From CAYQLK01 sp964418515 (GTDB taxonomy: Bacteria > Patescibacteriota > Microgenomatia > CAYQLK01): a DNA stretch of 19,367 nucleotides. How positions within the stretch are numbered: the first letter of the stretch is position 1; each line of letters starts with the position of its first letter. Positions 8,201 through 15,231 of this stretch are shown piece by piece. The translations under genes were made by a program, and so were the position numbers. Location of the stretch: NCBI GenBank assembly GCA_964418515.1, contig CAYQLK010000019.1, positions 1-19,367 of the forward strand, written 5' to 3'. The notes under the pieces were generated by a model. That model had not been told where the DNA came from, did no database searches, and worked only from the letters and a program-made list of their open reading frames with translations.

Positions 8201-10321
8201 ATGGCTGACTCACGTTCCTACCCACTAGATAGAATCAGAAACATTGGAATTATTGCCCACATTGACGCAGGCAAAACCACAACTTCAGAAAGAATTCTTT
8301 ATTACACTGGTAAAAGCTACAAAATCGGAGAAGTCCACGAAGGTGCTGCAACTATGGACTGGATGGAACAGGAAAAAGAGCGTGGTATTACTATCACCTC
8401 AGCTGCCACCACAACTTTCTGGACTCCAACCGCTAATCTTTTTGAAGGAATTGAGCATCGTATTAATATTATTGATACTCCAGGCCACGTTGATTTTACC
8501 GCCGAAGTAGAGCGTGCATTGCGTGTACTTGATGGTGGGGTTACTGTTCTGGATGCCGAAGAAGGTGTTCAATCACAATCCGAAACAGTCTGGCGTCAGG
8601 CCGACAAATACAAAGTTCCTAGAGTTTGTTTCGTTAACAAAATGGACAAACTTGGTGCTGACTTTCACGCTACACTCAAATCAATTAGAGATAGGCTTGC
8701 TGCTCCAGCAGTAGCTTACAATATTCCAATTGGTGCCGAAAACGATTTCTTGGGAGTTATCGACCTGCTTACTCGCAAAGAATATATTTGGGAAACCGAC
8801 GAAACAGGCGCAAAATACAAAGTCAATGATGTGGCCGACGAACACAAAGACGAAGTAGAAAAATACCGTGCAGTTCTCGTCGAAAAAATTTCTGAAACTG
8901 ACGACAATTTAATTGAAAAATTCCTTAACGGTGAGGAGCCAACGATTGATGAGCTATACACAGCTTTAAGAAAAGCGGTTATTAATTATCAAATTGTTCC
9001 GGTCCTTGCCGGATCTTCACTTCGCAACAAAGGTGTTCAGCCGCTACTTGACGCGGTTGTGCAGTTTTTGCCTTCCCCTCAAGACGTTGGCGAAACTCAC
9101 GGAACCAATCCCAAAACTGGTGAACCAGAAGTTCGCAAGAACACTCCAGAGGAACCATTTTGTGGTCTAGCTTTCAAAATCCAAGTTGACCCGCACGTTG
9201 GTAAACTTACTTTTGTCCGTGTTTATTCTGGAACACTCCAATCTGGATCTTACATTACCAACACCACCAAAGGTGAAAAAGAACGCGCCGGCCGTTTGCT
9301 TTTGATGCATGCTGACAAGCGCGAAGAAATAAAAGAAGCTTTTGCTGGAGAAATTGTCGCCGTTATTGGTTTGCAAAAAACAATTACTGGAGACACTTTA
9401 GCTGAAGAAGGCAAAGCAATTGTTCTTGAAAACATCACATTCCCTGAACCTGTCATTGATCTAGCTATTGAACCAAAGACCAAGGCCGACCAAGAAAAAA
9501 TGGGTCTAGCTCTGTCAAAGTTGTCCGAAGAAGATCCTACTTTCCGTATCCGTACCGACCACGAAACAGGCCAGACAATCATCTCTGGAATGGGAGAACT
9601 TCACCTTGAAATTTTGGCCGACCGTATGAAGCGCGAGTTCAAAGTTGAAGCAAATGTTGGACAACCTCAAGTTGCTTATCGCGAAACTATTACCAAAAAC
9701 GCTGATGGAGAAGGTAAATATATTCGCCAATCAGGTGGACGTGGTCAATATGGTCACTGTTTGCTTCGTATCGAACCTCTCGGACGCGGTGAGGGTTATG
9801 TTTGGGCAAGCGAAATTAAAGGTGGGTCAATTCCCCAAGAATTTATTACTCCAATTAACAAAGGTGTCGTTGAAAAAATGGCTTCCGGAATTTTGGCTGG
9901 TTATCCAGTTGTTGATATGAAAGTCACAGTCTATGACGGTTCTTATCACGATGTTGACTCTTCAGAAATGGCTTTCAAAATTGCAGGAAGCATGGCAATT
10001 GAAGACGCGGCAAAGCACGCCGATATGGTCTTGCTTGAGCCAGTAATGAACGCCGAAGTTACAGTCCCCGACGAATTTATGGGAGATATTATGGGCGATC
10101 TTTCTAGCAAACGTGCTCAAATTCAAGGTTCAGAAAGTCGCGGTAATGCAACTATCATAAAAGCTCTAGTACCACTTGCTGAAATGTTTGGTTACACTAC
10201 CAACCTTAGGTCTATGACTCAGGGTAGGGGAACTTCTGTTCTACTTCCAAGCCATTACGATGTTGTGCCAAATAATATTGCTGCAACAATAATTGCCAAG
10301 GCCAAAGGCCAGACTTCTTAA
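8201..10321 (+). CDS. fusA: elongation factor G
   Basis: EF-G is the GTPase that drives ribosomal translocation and, with RRF, ribosome recycling. At 706 residues it is a full-length, five-domain protein. The GTP-binding motifs are AHIDAGKTTT (19-28), the G2 region ERGITITSAA, DTPGH (92-96) and NKMD (146-149). The domain IV segment with SGGRGQYGH and the C-terminal domain V are intact. It begins three bases after rpsG. No intrinsic terminator is visible after its TAA stop, so some readthrough into the next unit is possible even though that unit has its own strong promoter eleven bases downstream. Confidence 0.98.
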   Translation: MADSRSYPLDRIRNIGIIAHIDAGKTTTSERILYYTGKSYKIGEVHEGAATMDWMEQEKERGITITSAATTTFWTPTANLFEGIEHRINIIDTPGHVDFTAEVERALRVLDGGVTVLDAEEGVQSQSETVWRQADKYKVPRVCFVNKMDKLGADFHATLKSIRDRLAAPAVAYNIPIGAENDFLGVIDLLTRKEYIWETDETGAKYKVNDVADEHKDEVEKYRAVLVEKISETDDNLIEKFLNGEEPTIDELYTALRKAVINYQIVPVLAGSSLRNKGVQPLLDAVVQFLPSPQDVGETHGTNPKTGEPEVRKNTPEEPFCGLAFKIQVDPHVGKLTFVRVYSGTLQSGSYITNTTKGEKERAGRLLLMHADKREEIKEAFAGEIVAVIGLQKTITGDTLAEEGKAIVLENITFPEPVIDLAIEPKTKADQEKMGLALSKLSEEDPTFRIRTDHETGQTIISGMGELHLEILADRMKREFKVEANVGQPQVAYRETITKNADGEGKYIRQSGGRGQYGHCLLRIEPLGRGEGYVWASEIKGGSIPQEFITPINKGVVEKMASGILAGYPVVDMKVTVYDGSYHDVDSSEMAFKIAGSMAIEDAAKHADMVLLEPVMNAEVTVPDEFMGDIMGDLSSKRAQIQGSESRGNATIIKALVPLAEMFGYTTNLRSMTQGRGTSVLLPSHYDVVPNNIAATIIAKAKGQTS

Positions 10322-10332
10322 GTTTCATTTTT

Positions 10333-10361
10333 TTGACATATTAATTATTATAGGATATAAT
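10333..10361 (+). promoter_or_regulatory. perfect-consensus sigma70 promoter
   Basis: TTGACA (10333-10338) and TATAAT (10356-10361) match the consensus exactly, with an optimal 17-base spacer. Transcription should begin near 10368. The promoter serves the orphan gene at 10402 and starts only eleven bases after the fusA stop. Confidence 0.88.
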
Positions 10362-10388
10362 ACCATTCAATTCGCACGTAAAAAAACG

Positions 10389-10404
10389 AAGGAAGTGATG
10401 TTTG
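10389..10404 (+). promoter_or_regulatory. extended Shine-Dalgarno with TTG start
   Basis: AAGGAAGTGAT closely matches AAGGAGGTGATC, the full complement of a typical bacterial 16S rRNA 3' end. It precedes the TTG codon at 10402. An ATG at 10398 lies closer to it but runs into a stop after about twenty codons, so TTG is the only start that opens the long frame. Confidence 0.65.
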
Positions 10405-10941
10405 CCCAGCAAAACTCAGTCAAAGTTTCCGCCAATCGGAGAGCTAGTCACCAGTAGTTCACAGCTTCCGTACATGTTCGAGATCACCGGCGTTAAGCCT
10501 GGCGTTAGGACTTTGTCGCGACTTGTCGAAGCCGCGTTCGCGGACAAGACCGTCGTTCTGACAATCTTCTCGACACTCGCTCTCGACCTCCAAGACCAGC
10601 CACTGGAACTCGCCATCGCCAAATTCCGCGCGATCATGGCCAAAGTAGAAGAGTCAAGTGCTTCTGAGCAATCATTGCTCGCAAGTCTCGAAAAAATGAC
10701 TCTTGCTAGTGCGCGAGTTATCGACTTCGATGCGGTCAAGATCATCAACGATCGCCTCAAGCACATCAGGACCAATCCGATTGGGCAATGCCGCGTCTAT
10801 GTCCGCCCTCAATCCCTCAACGCTTGGACCTTCAAACTGGATGTTCAAGACCAGAGAAAAAGGGGTTACAGCCCAAGCCACTCCATGGTCTTGTACGGAC
10901 AAGGCATTCAACTCATCGGGCCTCACGGTAGCTTGGTGTAG
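10402..10941 (+). CDS. uncharacterised 179-residue protein
   Basis: I do not recognise the family of this 179-residue protein. It has no signal peptide, no obvious membrane helix and no catalytic motif I can name. Residues about 45-115 look mostly helical and rich in alanine and leucine. The C-terminal third (from about 125) alternates charged and aromatic residues and looks like a small alpha/beta region. The gene is clearly real: it sits between a perfect-consensus promoter, a long Shine-Dalgarno and a strong terminator in the right order. Codon third positions are GC-rich, unlike neighbouring fusA, and match the genes at 16659, 17703 and 18839. It is a single-gene unit placed exactly where tuf would often follow fusA. 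The start is TTG. Confidence 0.75.
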   Translation: MPSKTQSKFPPIGELVTSSSQLPYMFEITGVKPGVRTLSRLVEAAFADKTVVLTIFSTLALDLQDQPLELAIAKFRAIMAKVEESSASEQSLLASLEKMTLASARVIDFDAVKIINDRLKHIRTNPIGQCRVYVRPQSLNAWTFKLDVQDQRKRGYSPSHSMVLYGQGIQLIGPHGSLV

Positions 10942-10957
10942 TATTTCACCAACCCTC

Positions 10958-10986
10958 GCCCTCCCTTAAACAAGGAGGGCTTTTTC
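10958..10986 (+). terminator. intrinsic terminator after the orphan gene
   Basis: GCCCTCC (10958-10964) pairs with GGAGGGC (10974-10980), and two further T-A pairs are possible across a bulged C. Five T residues follow. It lies 17 bases after the TAG stop. The stem is nearly the same as those after the genes at 16659 and 17703. Confidence 0.88.
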
Positions 10987-11015
10987 TTGCAAAAATTATT
11001 CAGAATTGTCAGAAT
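10987..11015 (+). promoter_or_regulatory. possible extended -10 promoter
   Basis: TTGCAA (10987-10992) is followed after 17 bases by CAGAAT (11010-11015), with a TG at 11007-11008 in the extended -10 position. Transcription would begin near 11022, right at the ATG at 11024, giving a leaderless mRNA. The match is only moderate. Confidence 0.35.
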
Positions 11016-11023
11016 CAATTTAT

Positions 11024-11344
11024 ATGGCAAATTCTAAATCCGAAGGAATGTCAAGTGACACCAAAACACTCGTTACTGTTCTGTTATTAGTTTTTGCGTT
11101 TCCTGCTGGTTTCGTATTAATGTGGGTTTGGACAAGCTGGCCGAAATGGGTCAAATTTCTTATTTCCGGAATTTTTGCATTTTTTATGCTTATTTGGATT
11201 TTAGTATTTGCCGCAGCAATTTTGGTTTCTGTTAATCCACAAGCACAATTAGAACGCGCCGAAGATGCCAGAATGCGAAATGAGTCAAAGTATCAAGAAT
11301 CAATTCAAGAGGGTCAAGATATTCAGACAGATTTCAGTAATTAA
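11024..11344 (+). CDS. small membrane protein, two predicted helices
   Basis: This 106-residue protein has a short polar N-terminus and two closely spaced hydrophobic segments. The first is about residues 15-36, ending in MWVWTSWPKW. The second is about 43-70. A charged, glutamine/glutamate-rich C-terminal tail follows (from about 75). The WPKWVK turn between the helices suggests a membrane hairpin with both ends on the same side. I cannot assign a function. A TTG at 11006 would add six residues, but the ATG at 11024 is preferred because the upstream codons are not coding-like and the likely promoter overlaps them. No Shine-Dalgarno precedes either start. The stop is followed immediately by the promoter of the next unit. 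Confidence 0.7.
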   Translation: MANSKSEGMSSDTKTLVTVLLLVFAFPAGFVLMWVWTSWPKWVKFLISGIFAFFMLIWILVFAAAILVSVNPQAQLERAEDARMRNESKYQESIQEGQDIQTDFSN

Positions 11345-11373
11345 TTGACAAATTATTATCCCAATCGTATTAT
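11345..11373 (+). promoter_or_regulatory. sigma70 promoter of the structured leader
   Basis: TTGACA (11345-11350) and TATTAT (11368-11373) are separated by 17 bases. The -35 begins at the base after the stop codon of the small membrane protein. Predicted transcription starts near 11380, so a leader of about 180 bases precedes the gene at 11563. Confidence 0.8.
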
Positions 11374-11384
11374 CTAACCCAACT

Positions 11385-11492
11385 ATGGATATTTTATCTG
11401 TACAAAATCTGAATTCTAGCTGTATTTATCTCCACAAGACATGGATGCGCTTTTTGCGCACTTCTTCACGTGGGAGGACTCTTAACACATAA
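11385..11492 (+). CDS. possible 35-residue leader peptide
   Basis: An ATG at 11385, about five bases after the predicted transcription start, opens a 35-codon frame ending at TAA 11490-11492. Its last codons run through the 5' strand of the closing stem (11470-11477), so translation would disrupt that stem and favour the terminator. No codon run typical of amino-acid attenuation is seen. It begins MDILSVQNLN and contains HKTWMRFLRT. An open frame of this length can occur by chance, so this is only a candidate. Confidence 0.2.
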   Translation: MDILSVQNLNSSCIYLHKTWMRFLRTSSRGRTLNT

Positions 11493-11523
11493 AGAGCCAC
11501 AGCTTTAAACAAAAAGCCAAACT

Positions 11524-11550
11524 AACCTCCCACAAATGGGAGGTTTTTTT
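11524..11550 (+). terminator. intrinsic terminator ending the leader
   Basis: AACCTCCCA (11524-11532) and TGGGAGGTT (11537-11545) form a perfect 9-bp stem with a CAAA tetraloop. The run of seven T residues is 11544-11550. It lies just before the ATG at 11563, so transcription of the downstream gene cluster requires readthrough or antitermination. Confidence 0.85.
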
Positions 11551-11562
11551 ATACCCAAAATT

Positions 11563-13584
11563 ATGAAAGACGAACAATTAAAAGAACCAAACATAGCTTC
11601 AGAAACTAACCCTCTCAAAGAGGTTGTCATAGTAAAGCCCGACTCGGTCGAGGATATTTTTGCGACAGCTAGTCAACTATTACAACTCCAGCCAGTTGAA
11701 AACCCCGATACCAACAAATTGCCATACAAAATAATTTTTACCCCAAACTCAGAATTATCAAGAATAGAGATGTTAGCCAAAGCTAAGGTTTCAGACAAGG
11801 TAGAGATATCCGAAGAGGATGCAGAAAAAATTCTAGAGTTTCGAAAAATGACAAGGAATTTAGAATTAATCGCTCAAGTCGCACATACTGCTAAATCTAA
11901 TCCTGAAAGAGTAATCATAAACGAGATGATTCAGCCAAGAACTAGTAATAGAATTGGGCAATCAATTGAGTCAAATCCAGATGTTTTTGAAGACTTTACA
12001 CAAACTGCTCAGTTTAATCTTGATCTGGATTTTCTACACAACAAACTATTTTCAAGCGGTGTTTGGATAATGTTTGCCTCATTTTTTGGTGATAATCCGT
12101 TTGATAGAGATTTTTTTGTACAAAAAATAACTTCGATTAACTCAGAACTTGCCAGAATAATTGTTCTGCAAATGGCTGCCAAAATAGACGAGGTGGAGCG
12201 GACAAAAATTATTAGTGATCGAGATAGGTCAGCACAAAATAGTAATAATCAGCCTAAAAATACTAATAGTGGGCAAGAACCTCAGGCTCAAAAAGTCAAA
12301 ATCTCTCAAGTTTTTGGTATTCCCGACAATGTGTTGCCATCTTCTGTTTTGGGTGTTGCGACCGCACTTGGTCACCGAGAAGGTGATCCTGTGGTTTTAA
12401 CTTTAAGTGAAAAATCTTTAATAGATAAACAAGCAGTCTTTAATTACGGAACTACTGATTTTGCCAATCCAGTCGAAGCCATAATGCTTGCCGTTGCAGC
12501 TTCAAACGAGAATCAAGACGGGACAGTTTCAGTTGGAACTGCATTTTATGATACAGACCCTGACGCCCACACGGTCAAGTCTTATCTAGAAAGAGTGCTT
12601 ATTCCATCTATTGCATCTAACTTTAATTTGGACTCACAGGCTCTAGAAAAAATTAAAGCCAATATCGCCTTGCTACCCGAAACAACCGATATTGAGCTAG
12701 ATAGTTTGGAGGAAATCGTGGATAACCCAGAGTTTTCTCTATACATTTCCAAGCTCAAAACCTTTTCAAAAGGCTATCCAAAAACTTTTGCCCAGTTATA
12801 TCTGGCGCTCAACCGAAGATTAACAGAAAAACTAGGCATCTTTCACGTTCCAAGCGAAGACTTGTTCACAGCTAGCGGTGCAAAACTTGAGGACATTACT
12901 AGTTTTGGCAATTTAGTTACTCAAACAAGTAAAAGCGATTTTGACGAATTTAATCTTAGACTCAGTGACTCTGGTTTTGAAGAGAACGCAAAAACCGGTT
13001 TTGCTAGAGGCGTTTTTGGTAACGGGCCTTGGGATGTTGCAACTCGTAAACTAGTTAGGCCAATCGATGAGCCCGATCCAGGCGTGGACGTTTTTGATCT
13101 GGAAGGGGATATTTTACTCTCCGACCTTAAAGATAAAGGACTTACTTTGGGTGGCAATGGGTGGGCACTGCTTCTGCAGCAATTTGAAAATTACTTCGAT
13201 ACTCCTATTGTAATTACCCACAAAAACACCTCATTGGGTAGTAATTATGTGGCACCTCTTGCTGTTGGTGAACGAACCAAAGCCCTAGTGTCTCCAATTG
13301 TCAGAGTTGTCCCGAGTGGGGCAGGTGCTGGAACTGGTGATGGTCTCGATATTGGTTTTTATTTAGAACACCCCGAGCTTATTAGCCTTGTAAAAAACTC
13401 ATACCTACTTGAGGATGGAGATTTTCAAGGAGGCAAGCAAAAAGCCGTAATCGAAGTTGCTCCATACAAGTACTTTGTTGGTGGTGTGGCAAAAACAGGC
13501 TACAAAACAACCACTTCGCTTGAGGCAACCACAGGCGGAAACGGTAAGCGCCAACATATTACAAGTCAAATTATTACTAAATAA
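11563..13584 (+). CDS. uncharacterised 673-residue protein
   Basis: I do not recognise this family. No signal peptide or transmembrane segment is evident, so it is probably cytoplasmic. Residues about 1-215 are helical and charged. A low-complexity N/Q/S/P linker at about 218-240 separates them from a second region containing GVATALGHREGDPVVLT and VGTAFYDTDPD. The C-terminal 150 residues are glycine-rich (TLGGNGWALLLQQF, PSGAGAGTGDGLDIG) and look like a compact domain. The ATG at 11563 is preferred over 11536, because the latter lies inside the terminator loop. Neither has a well-spaced Shine-Dalgarno; GGGAGG is 19 bases from 11563. It is the first gene of a unit with a PIG-L deacetylase and an APH-like kinase, under the leader RNA. 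Base use is AT-rich like the core genes. Confidence 0.82.
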   Translation: MKDEQLKEPNIASETNPLKEVVIVKPDSVEDIFATASQLLQLQPVENPDTNKLPYKIIFTPNSELSRIEMLAKAKVSDKVEISEEDAEKILEFRKMTRNLELIAQVAHTAKSNPERVIINEMIQPRTSNRIGQSIESNPDVFEDFTQTAQFNLDLDFLHNKLFSSGVWIMFASFFGDNPFDRDFFVQKITSINSELARIIVLQMAAKIDEVERTKIISDRDRSAQNSNNQPKNTNSGQEPQAQKVKISQVFGIPDNVLPSSVLGVATALGHREGDPVVLTLSEKSLIDKQAVFNYGTTDFANPVEAIMLAVAASNENQDGTVSVGTAFYDTDPDAHTVKSYLERVLIPSIASNFNLDSQALEKIKANIALLPETTDIELDSLEEIVDNPEFSLYISKLKTFSKGYPKTFAQLYLALNRRLTEKLGIFHVPSEDLFTASGAKLEDITSFGNLVTQTSKSDFDEFNLRLSDSGFEENAKTGFARGVFGNGPWDVATRKLVRPIDEPDPGVDVFDLEGDILLSDLKDKGLTLGGNGWALLLQQFENYFDTPIVITHKNTSLGSNYVAPLAVGERTKALVSPIVRVVPSGAGAGTGDGLDIGFYLEHPELISLVKNSYLLEDGDFQGGKQKAVIEVAPYKYFVGGVAKTGYKTTTSLEATTGGNGKRQHITSQIITK

Positions 13585-13595
13585 AAAGGAGAAAA

Positions 13596-14318
13596 ATGCC
13601 TAAAAAACTTGATACAGGAAAAAACATACTTATAGTCTCAGCTCACGCTGACGACCACATCACCTCAGCTGGGAGTGTGTTCAAGCTCCAATCGCAAGGC
13701 TATAACGCTTACGAAATATTATTAACCAACTCACAAGAAGGTAGAGACAGGCGTGGCAAATCAAAAAGCGCGAAAAATGCGGTTATTAATCTGCGAGTTG
13801 GTGAGTTTGATAGAGCTACAGAGTTTTTAGGCATCAAACAAAAGTTTTTACTTGCCGAAGAAGATCTAAACCTCCAGTTTTCCAAAAAACTGATGTTTAA
13901 AGTGGTCAAAATAATTAGACAAGTCAAACCAGAAGTGATTTTTACCTTAAATCCTCTTGATTACCACTCCGATCACCGAGAGGCAGCTCACATTGTAGAG
14001 GAGGCAAGCTTTTGGGCTGCAACCGGAGTTAAACCAGAACTAGGCGAACCACACCGAACACCGACCGTTTTATACGGAGAAGGAATGTTGCCGATTGTTG
14101 CCCAAATTATCGTCGATATTACAGAGTTTATTGATAAAAAAATGGAATTATTTAGTATTTACGAGTCCCAAGCCGACTCAAAATCTACAGTTTTTGAAAA
14201 ATCTCTTAATTGTGTGAGAGGTTATCACTTGCGCAGAAGCACCAAAAGCGAATATGCGGAAGGGTTTACGGTCAATCCAAAATTTCCAAATATTATCTTT
14301 GACTACAAAGATGATTAA
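13596..14318 (+). CDS. PIG-L/LmbE-family deacetylase
   Basis: This 240-residue protein belongs to the LmbE/PIG-L fold of zinc-dependent amidohydrolases that deacetylate N-acetylglucosaminyl compounds (MshB and BshB are members). The zinc and catalytic signature AHADD (16-20) corresponds to the usual AHPDD, and HSDH (124-127) to HPDH. SQEGRDRRG near residues 46-54 is the expected segment after the third strand. There is no signal peptide, so it should act in the cytoplasm. AAGGAG ends four bases before the ATG. The gene is 11 bases downstream of the 673-residue protein and overlaps the kinase gene by eight bases. The natural substrate cannot be told from sequence. A sugar or amino-sugar conjugate is most likely given the family and the adjoining kinase. 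Confidence 0.88.
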   Translation: MPKKLDTGKNILIVSAHADDHITSAGSVFKLQSQGYNAYEILLTNSQEGRDRRGKSKSAKNAVINLRVGEFDRATEFLGIKQKFLLAEEDLNLQFSKKLMFKVVKIIRQVKPEVIFTLNPLDYHSDHREAAHIVEEASFWAATGVKPELGEPHRTPTVLYGEGMLPIVAQIIVDITEFIDKKMELFSIYESQADSKSTVFEKSLNCVRGYHLRRSTKSEYAEGFTVNPKFPNIIFDYKDD

Positions 14319-15117
14319 GCTTATTCAAACAGGTAGGCAAGTGCACAGTGTTATTGATTTGATGGATAAATATATCGTCAAGTTTTACACCTCGCGTGAG
14401 GTTGCAATTAATGAAGCAAGTGGGCTTATGGTTTTTAGACAAATTAGTCCCAATAGCTCACCCAAAATAGTATTTAGATTAGGAAGATTGATAATTTTTA
14501 ATAAACTCAAATCTTCTGAAGTAGACAAAAGCCAAATATGCGACGGTCTAGCAGGTGTAATTTCGCAATTATCCCAAACCACAGTAGAAGATAATAGTCA
14601 GTGGCGAGCTTACCTTGACCAAATATCTCAACAATTTTTCGATCAAAAAAGCATTTTTCAATCACAATTAAAAGATAAAGATATTTACTTAATTGAAGAT
14701 GTTTTAAATTATCTGAACTCTATTGACTGGGATAGTTTTCCAATTCAGCCACTTCACAGAGATTTGCACCTTGGCAATCTAATTCATACAAACTCAGGCG
14801 TCAAAATTATTGATTTTGAGCATTTTTGTTATGGACCACTCGAGTACGAATTTAGTAATTCTCTGCTTTTTGCCGACAAGTCATCGTTAAATATTAACCA
14901 AATAGCTCAAAAACTACATTCTTACGGGGTATTTTTTAACCTCAATTTAGCCTTAATGTTAACGGTTGTGTATTTTATTGAGCAATTTAGTAAAAGCTGT
15001 CACAAAAACGACTTAATAAAACAGAAAATACTTGCCGAAAAATTTATAACCCTTACCAAAACTAGCGCTATTTTTGGCAGTTTAAGTTTGTCTTCCAAAT
15101 GTCTTACTGATAATTAG
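14311..15117 (+). CDS. APH/choline-kinase-like phosphotransferase
   Basis: This 268-residue protein carries the Brenner-type catalytic loop HRDLHLGN (149-156) and the metal-binding DFE (168-170). These are the hallmarks of the aminoglycoside/choline/homoserine kinase superfamily. A lysine in YIVKFY (K24) and the glutamate in REVAINEASG are plausible nucleotide-binding partners. It probably phosphorylates a small hydroxylated molecule such as a sugar, amino sugar or amino alcohol; resistance to aminoglycosides is not implied. The ATG at 14311 overlaps the deacetylase stop by eight bases, suggesting translational coupling. An in-frame ATG at 14254 would overlap by 65 bases and has no better ribosome site. 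The stop is followed after two bases by the tuf promoter, with no terminator between. Confidence 0.8.
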   Translation: MIKLIQTGRQVHSVIDLMDKYIVKFYTSREVAINEASGLMVFRQISPNSSPKIVFRLGRLIIFNKLKSSEVDKSQICDGLAGVISQLSQTTVEDNSQWRAYLDQISQQFFDQKSIFQSQLKDKDIYLIEDVLNYLNSIDWDSFPIQPLHRDLHLGNLIHTNSGVKIIDFEHFCYGPLEYEFSNSLLFADKSSLNINQIAQKLHSYGVFFNLNLALMLTVVYFIEQFSKSCHKNDLIKQKILAEKFITLTKTSAIFGSLSLSSKCLTDN

Positions 15118-15119
15118 TA

Positions 15120-15148
15120 TTGACAAACGGCCTCGTAATTTGAATAAT
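15120..15148 (+). promoter_or_regulatory. sigma70 promoter of tuf
   Basis: TTGACA (15120-15125) and AATAAT (15143-15148) are separated by 17 bases. Transcription should start near 15155, giving a leader of about 77 bases. The promoter begins two bases after the kinase stop. Confidence 0.75.
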
Positions 15149-15152
15149 ACAC

Positions 15153-15195
15153 AAGCCCAAAAAAAGCTTCAATTGCAAAGGAGCTTTTTTGGCTT
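15153..15195 (+). other. 5'-terminal stem-loop of the tuf leader
   Basis: AAGCCCAAAAAAAGCTTC (15153-15170) pairs with the segment 15180-15195, giving about 16 pairs with a two-base bulge and a nine-base loop. Because the predicted transcription start is near 15155, the stem would sit at the very 5' end of tuf mRNA. It could act as a stabilising 5' hairpin. The T6 run is inside the stem rather than after it, so it is a poor terminator, although a shorter version of the stem could attenuate. Confidence 0.6.
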
Positions 15196-15231
15196 ATTTA
15201 TATAAGTTTAATTTAAGGAGAAAAACCAAAA

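Larger units (their letters stand above)
11380..11550 (+). ncRNA. structured leader RNA or riboswitch-like attenuator candidate
   Basis: Between a strong promoter and a strong terminator lies a stretch with several potential stems. They are TGCGC/GCGCA around a T5 loop (11446-11460), an 8-bp closing stem GTGGGAGG (11470-11477) with CCTCCCAC (11526-11533), and inside that CTCTT/AAGAG (11479-11483 with 11492-11496) and GCTTT/AAAGC (11502-11506 with 11513-11517). Together the last three make a three-way junction. The 3' strand of the closing stem is also the 5' arm of the terminator, so the two folds exclude each other: junction closed means readthrough, junction open means termination. I do not recognise it as a known riboswitch, 6S, SRP, tmRNA or RNase P RNA. 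It may instead be a free small RNA. The structure is inferred by eye. Confidence 0.5.

Noticed and set aside
11536..11562. Start of the 673-residue protein at ATG 11536
   Set aside because: This ATG spans the loop and 3' arm of the terminator and would be hidden in the hairpin; the ATG at 11563 follows the T run.
14254..14310. Earlier start of the kinase at ATG 14254
   Set aside because: It would overlap the deacetylase by 65 bases without a better ribosome site; the ATG at 14311 gives the common short coupled overlap.
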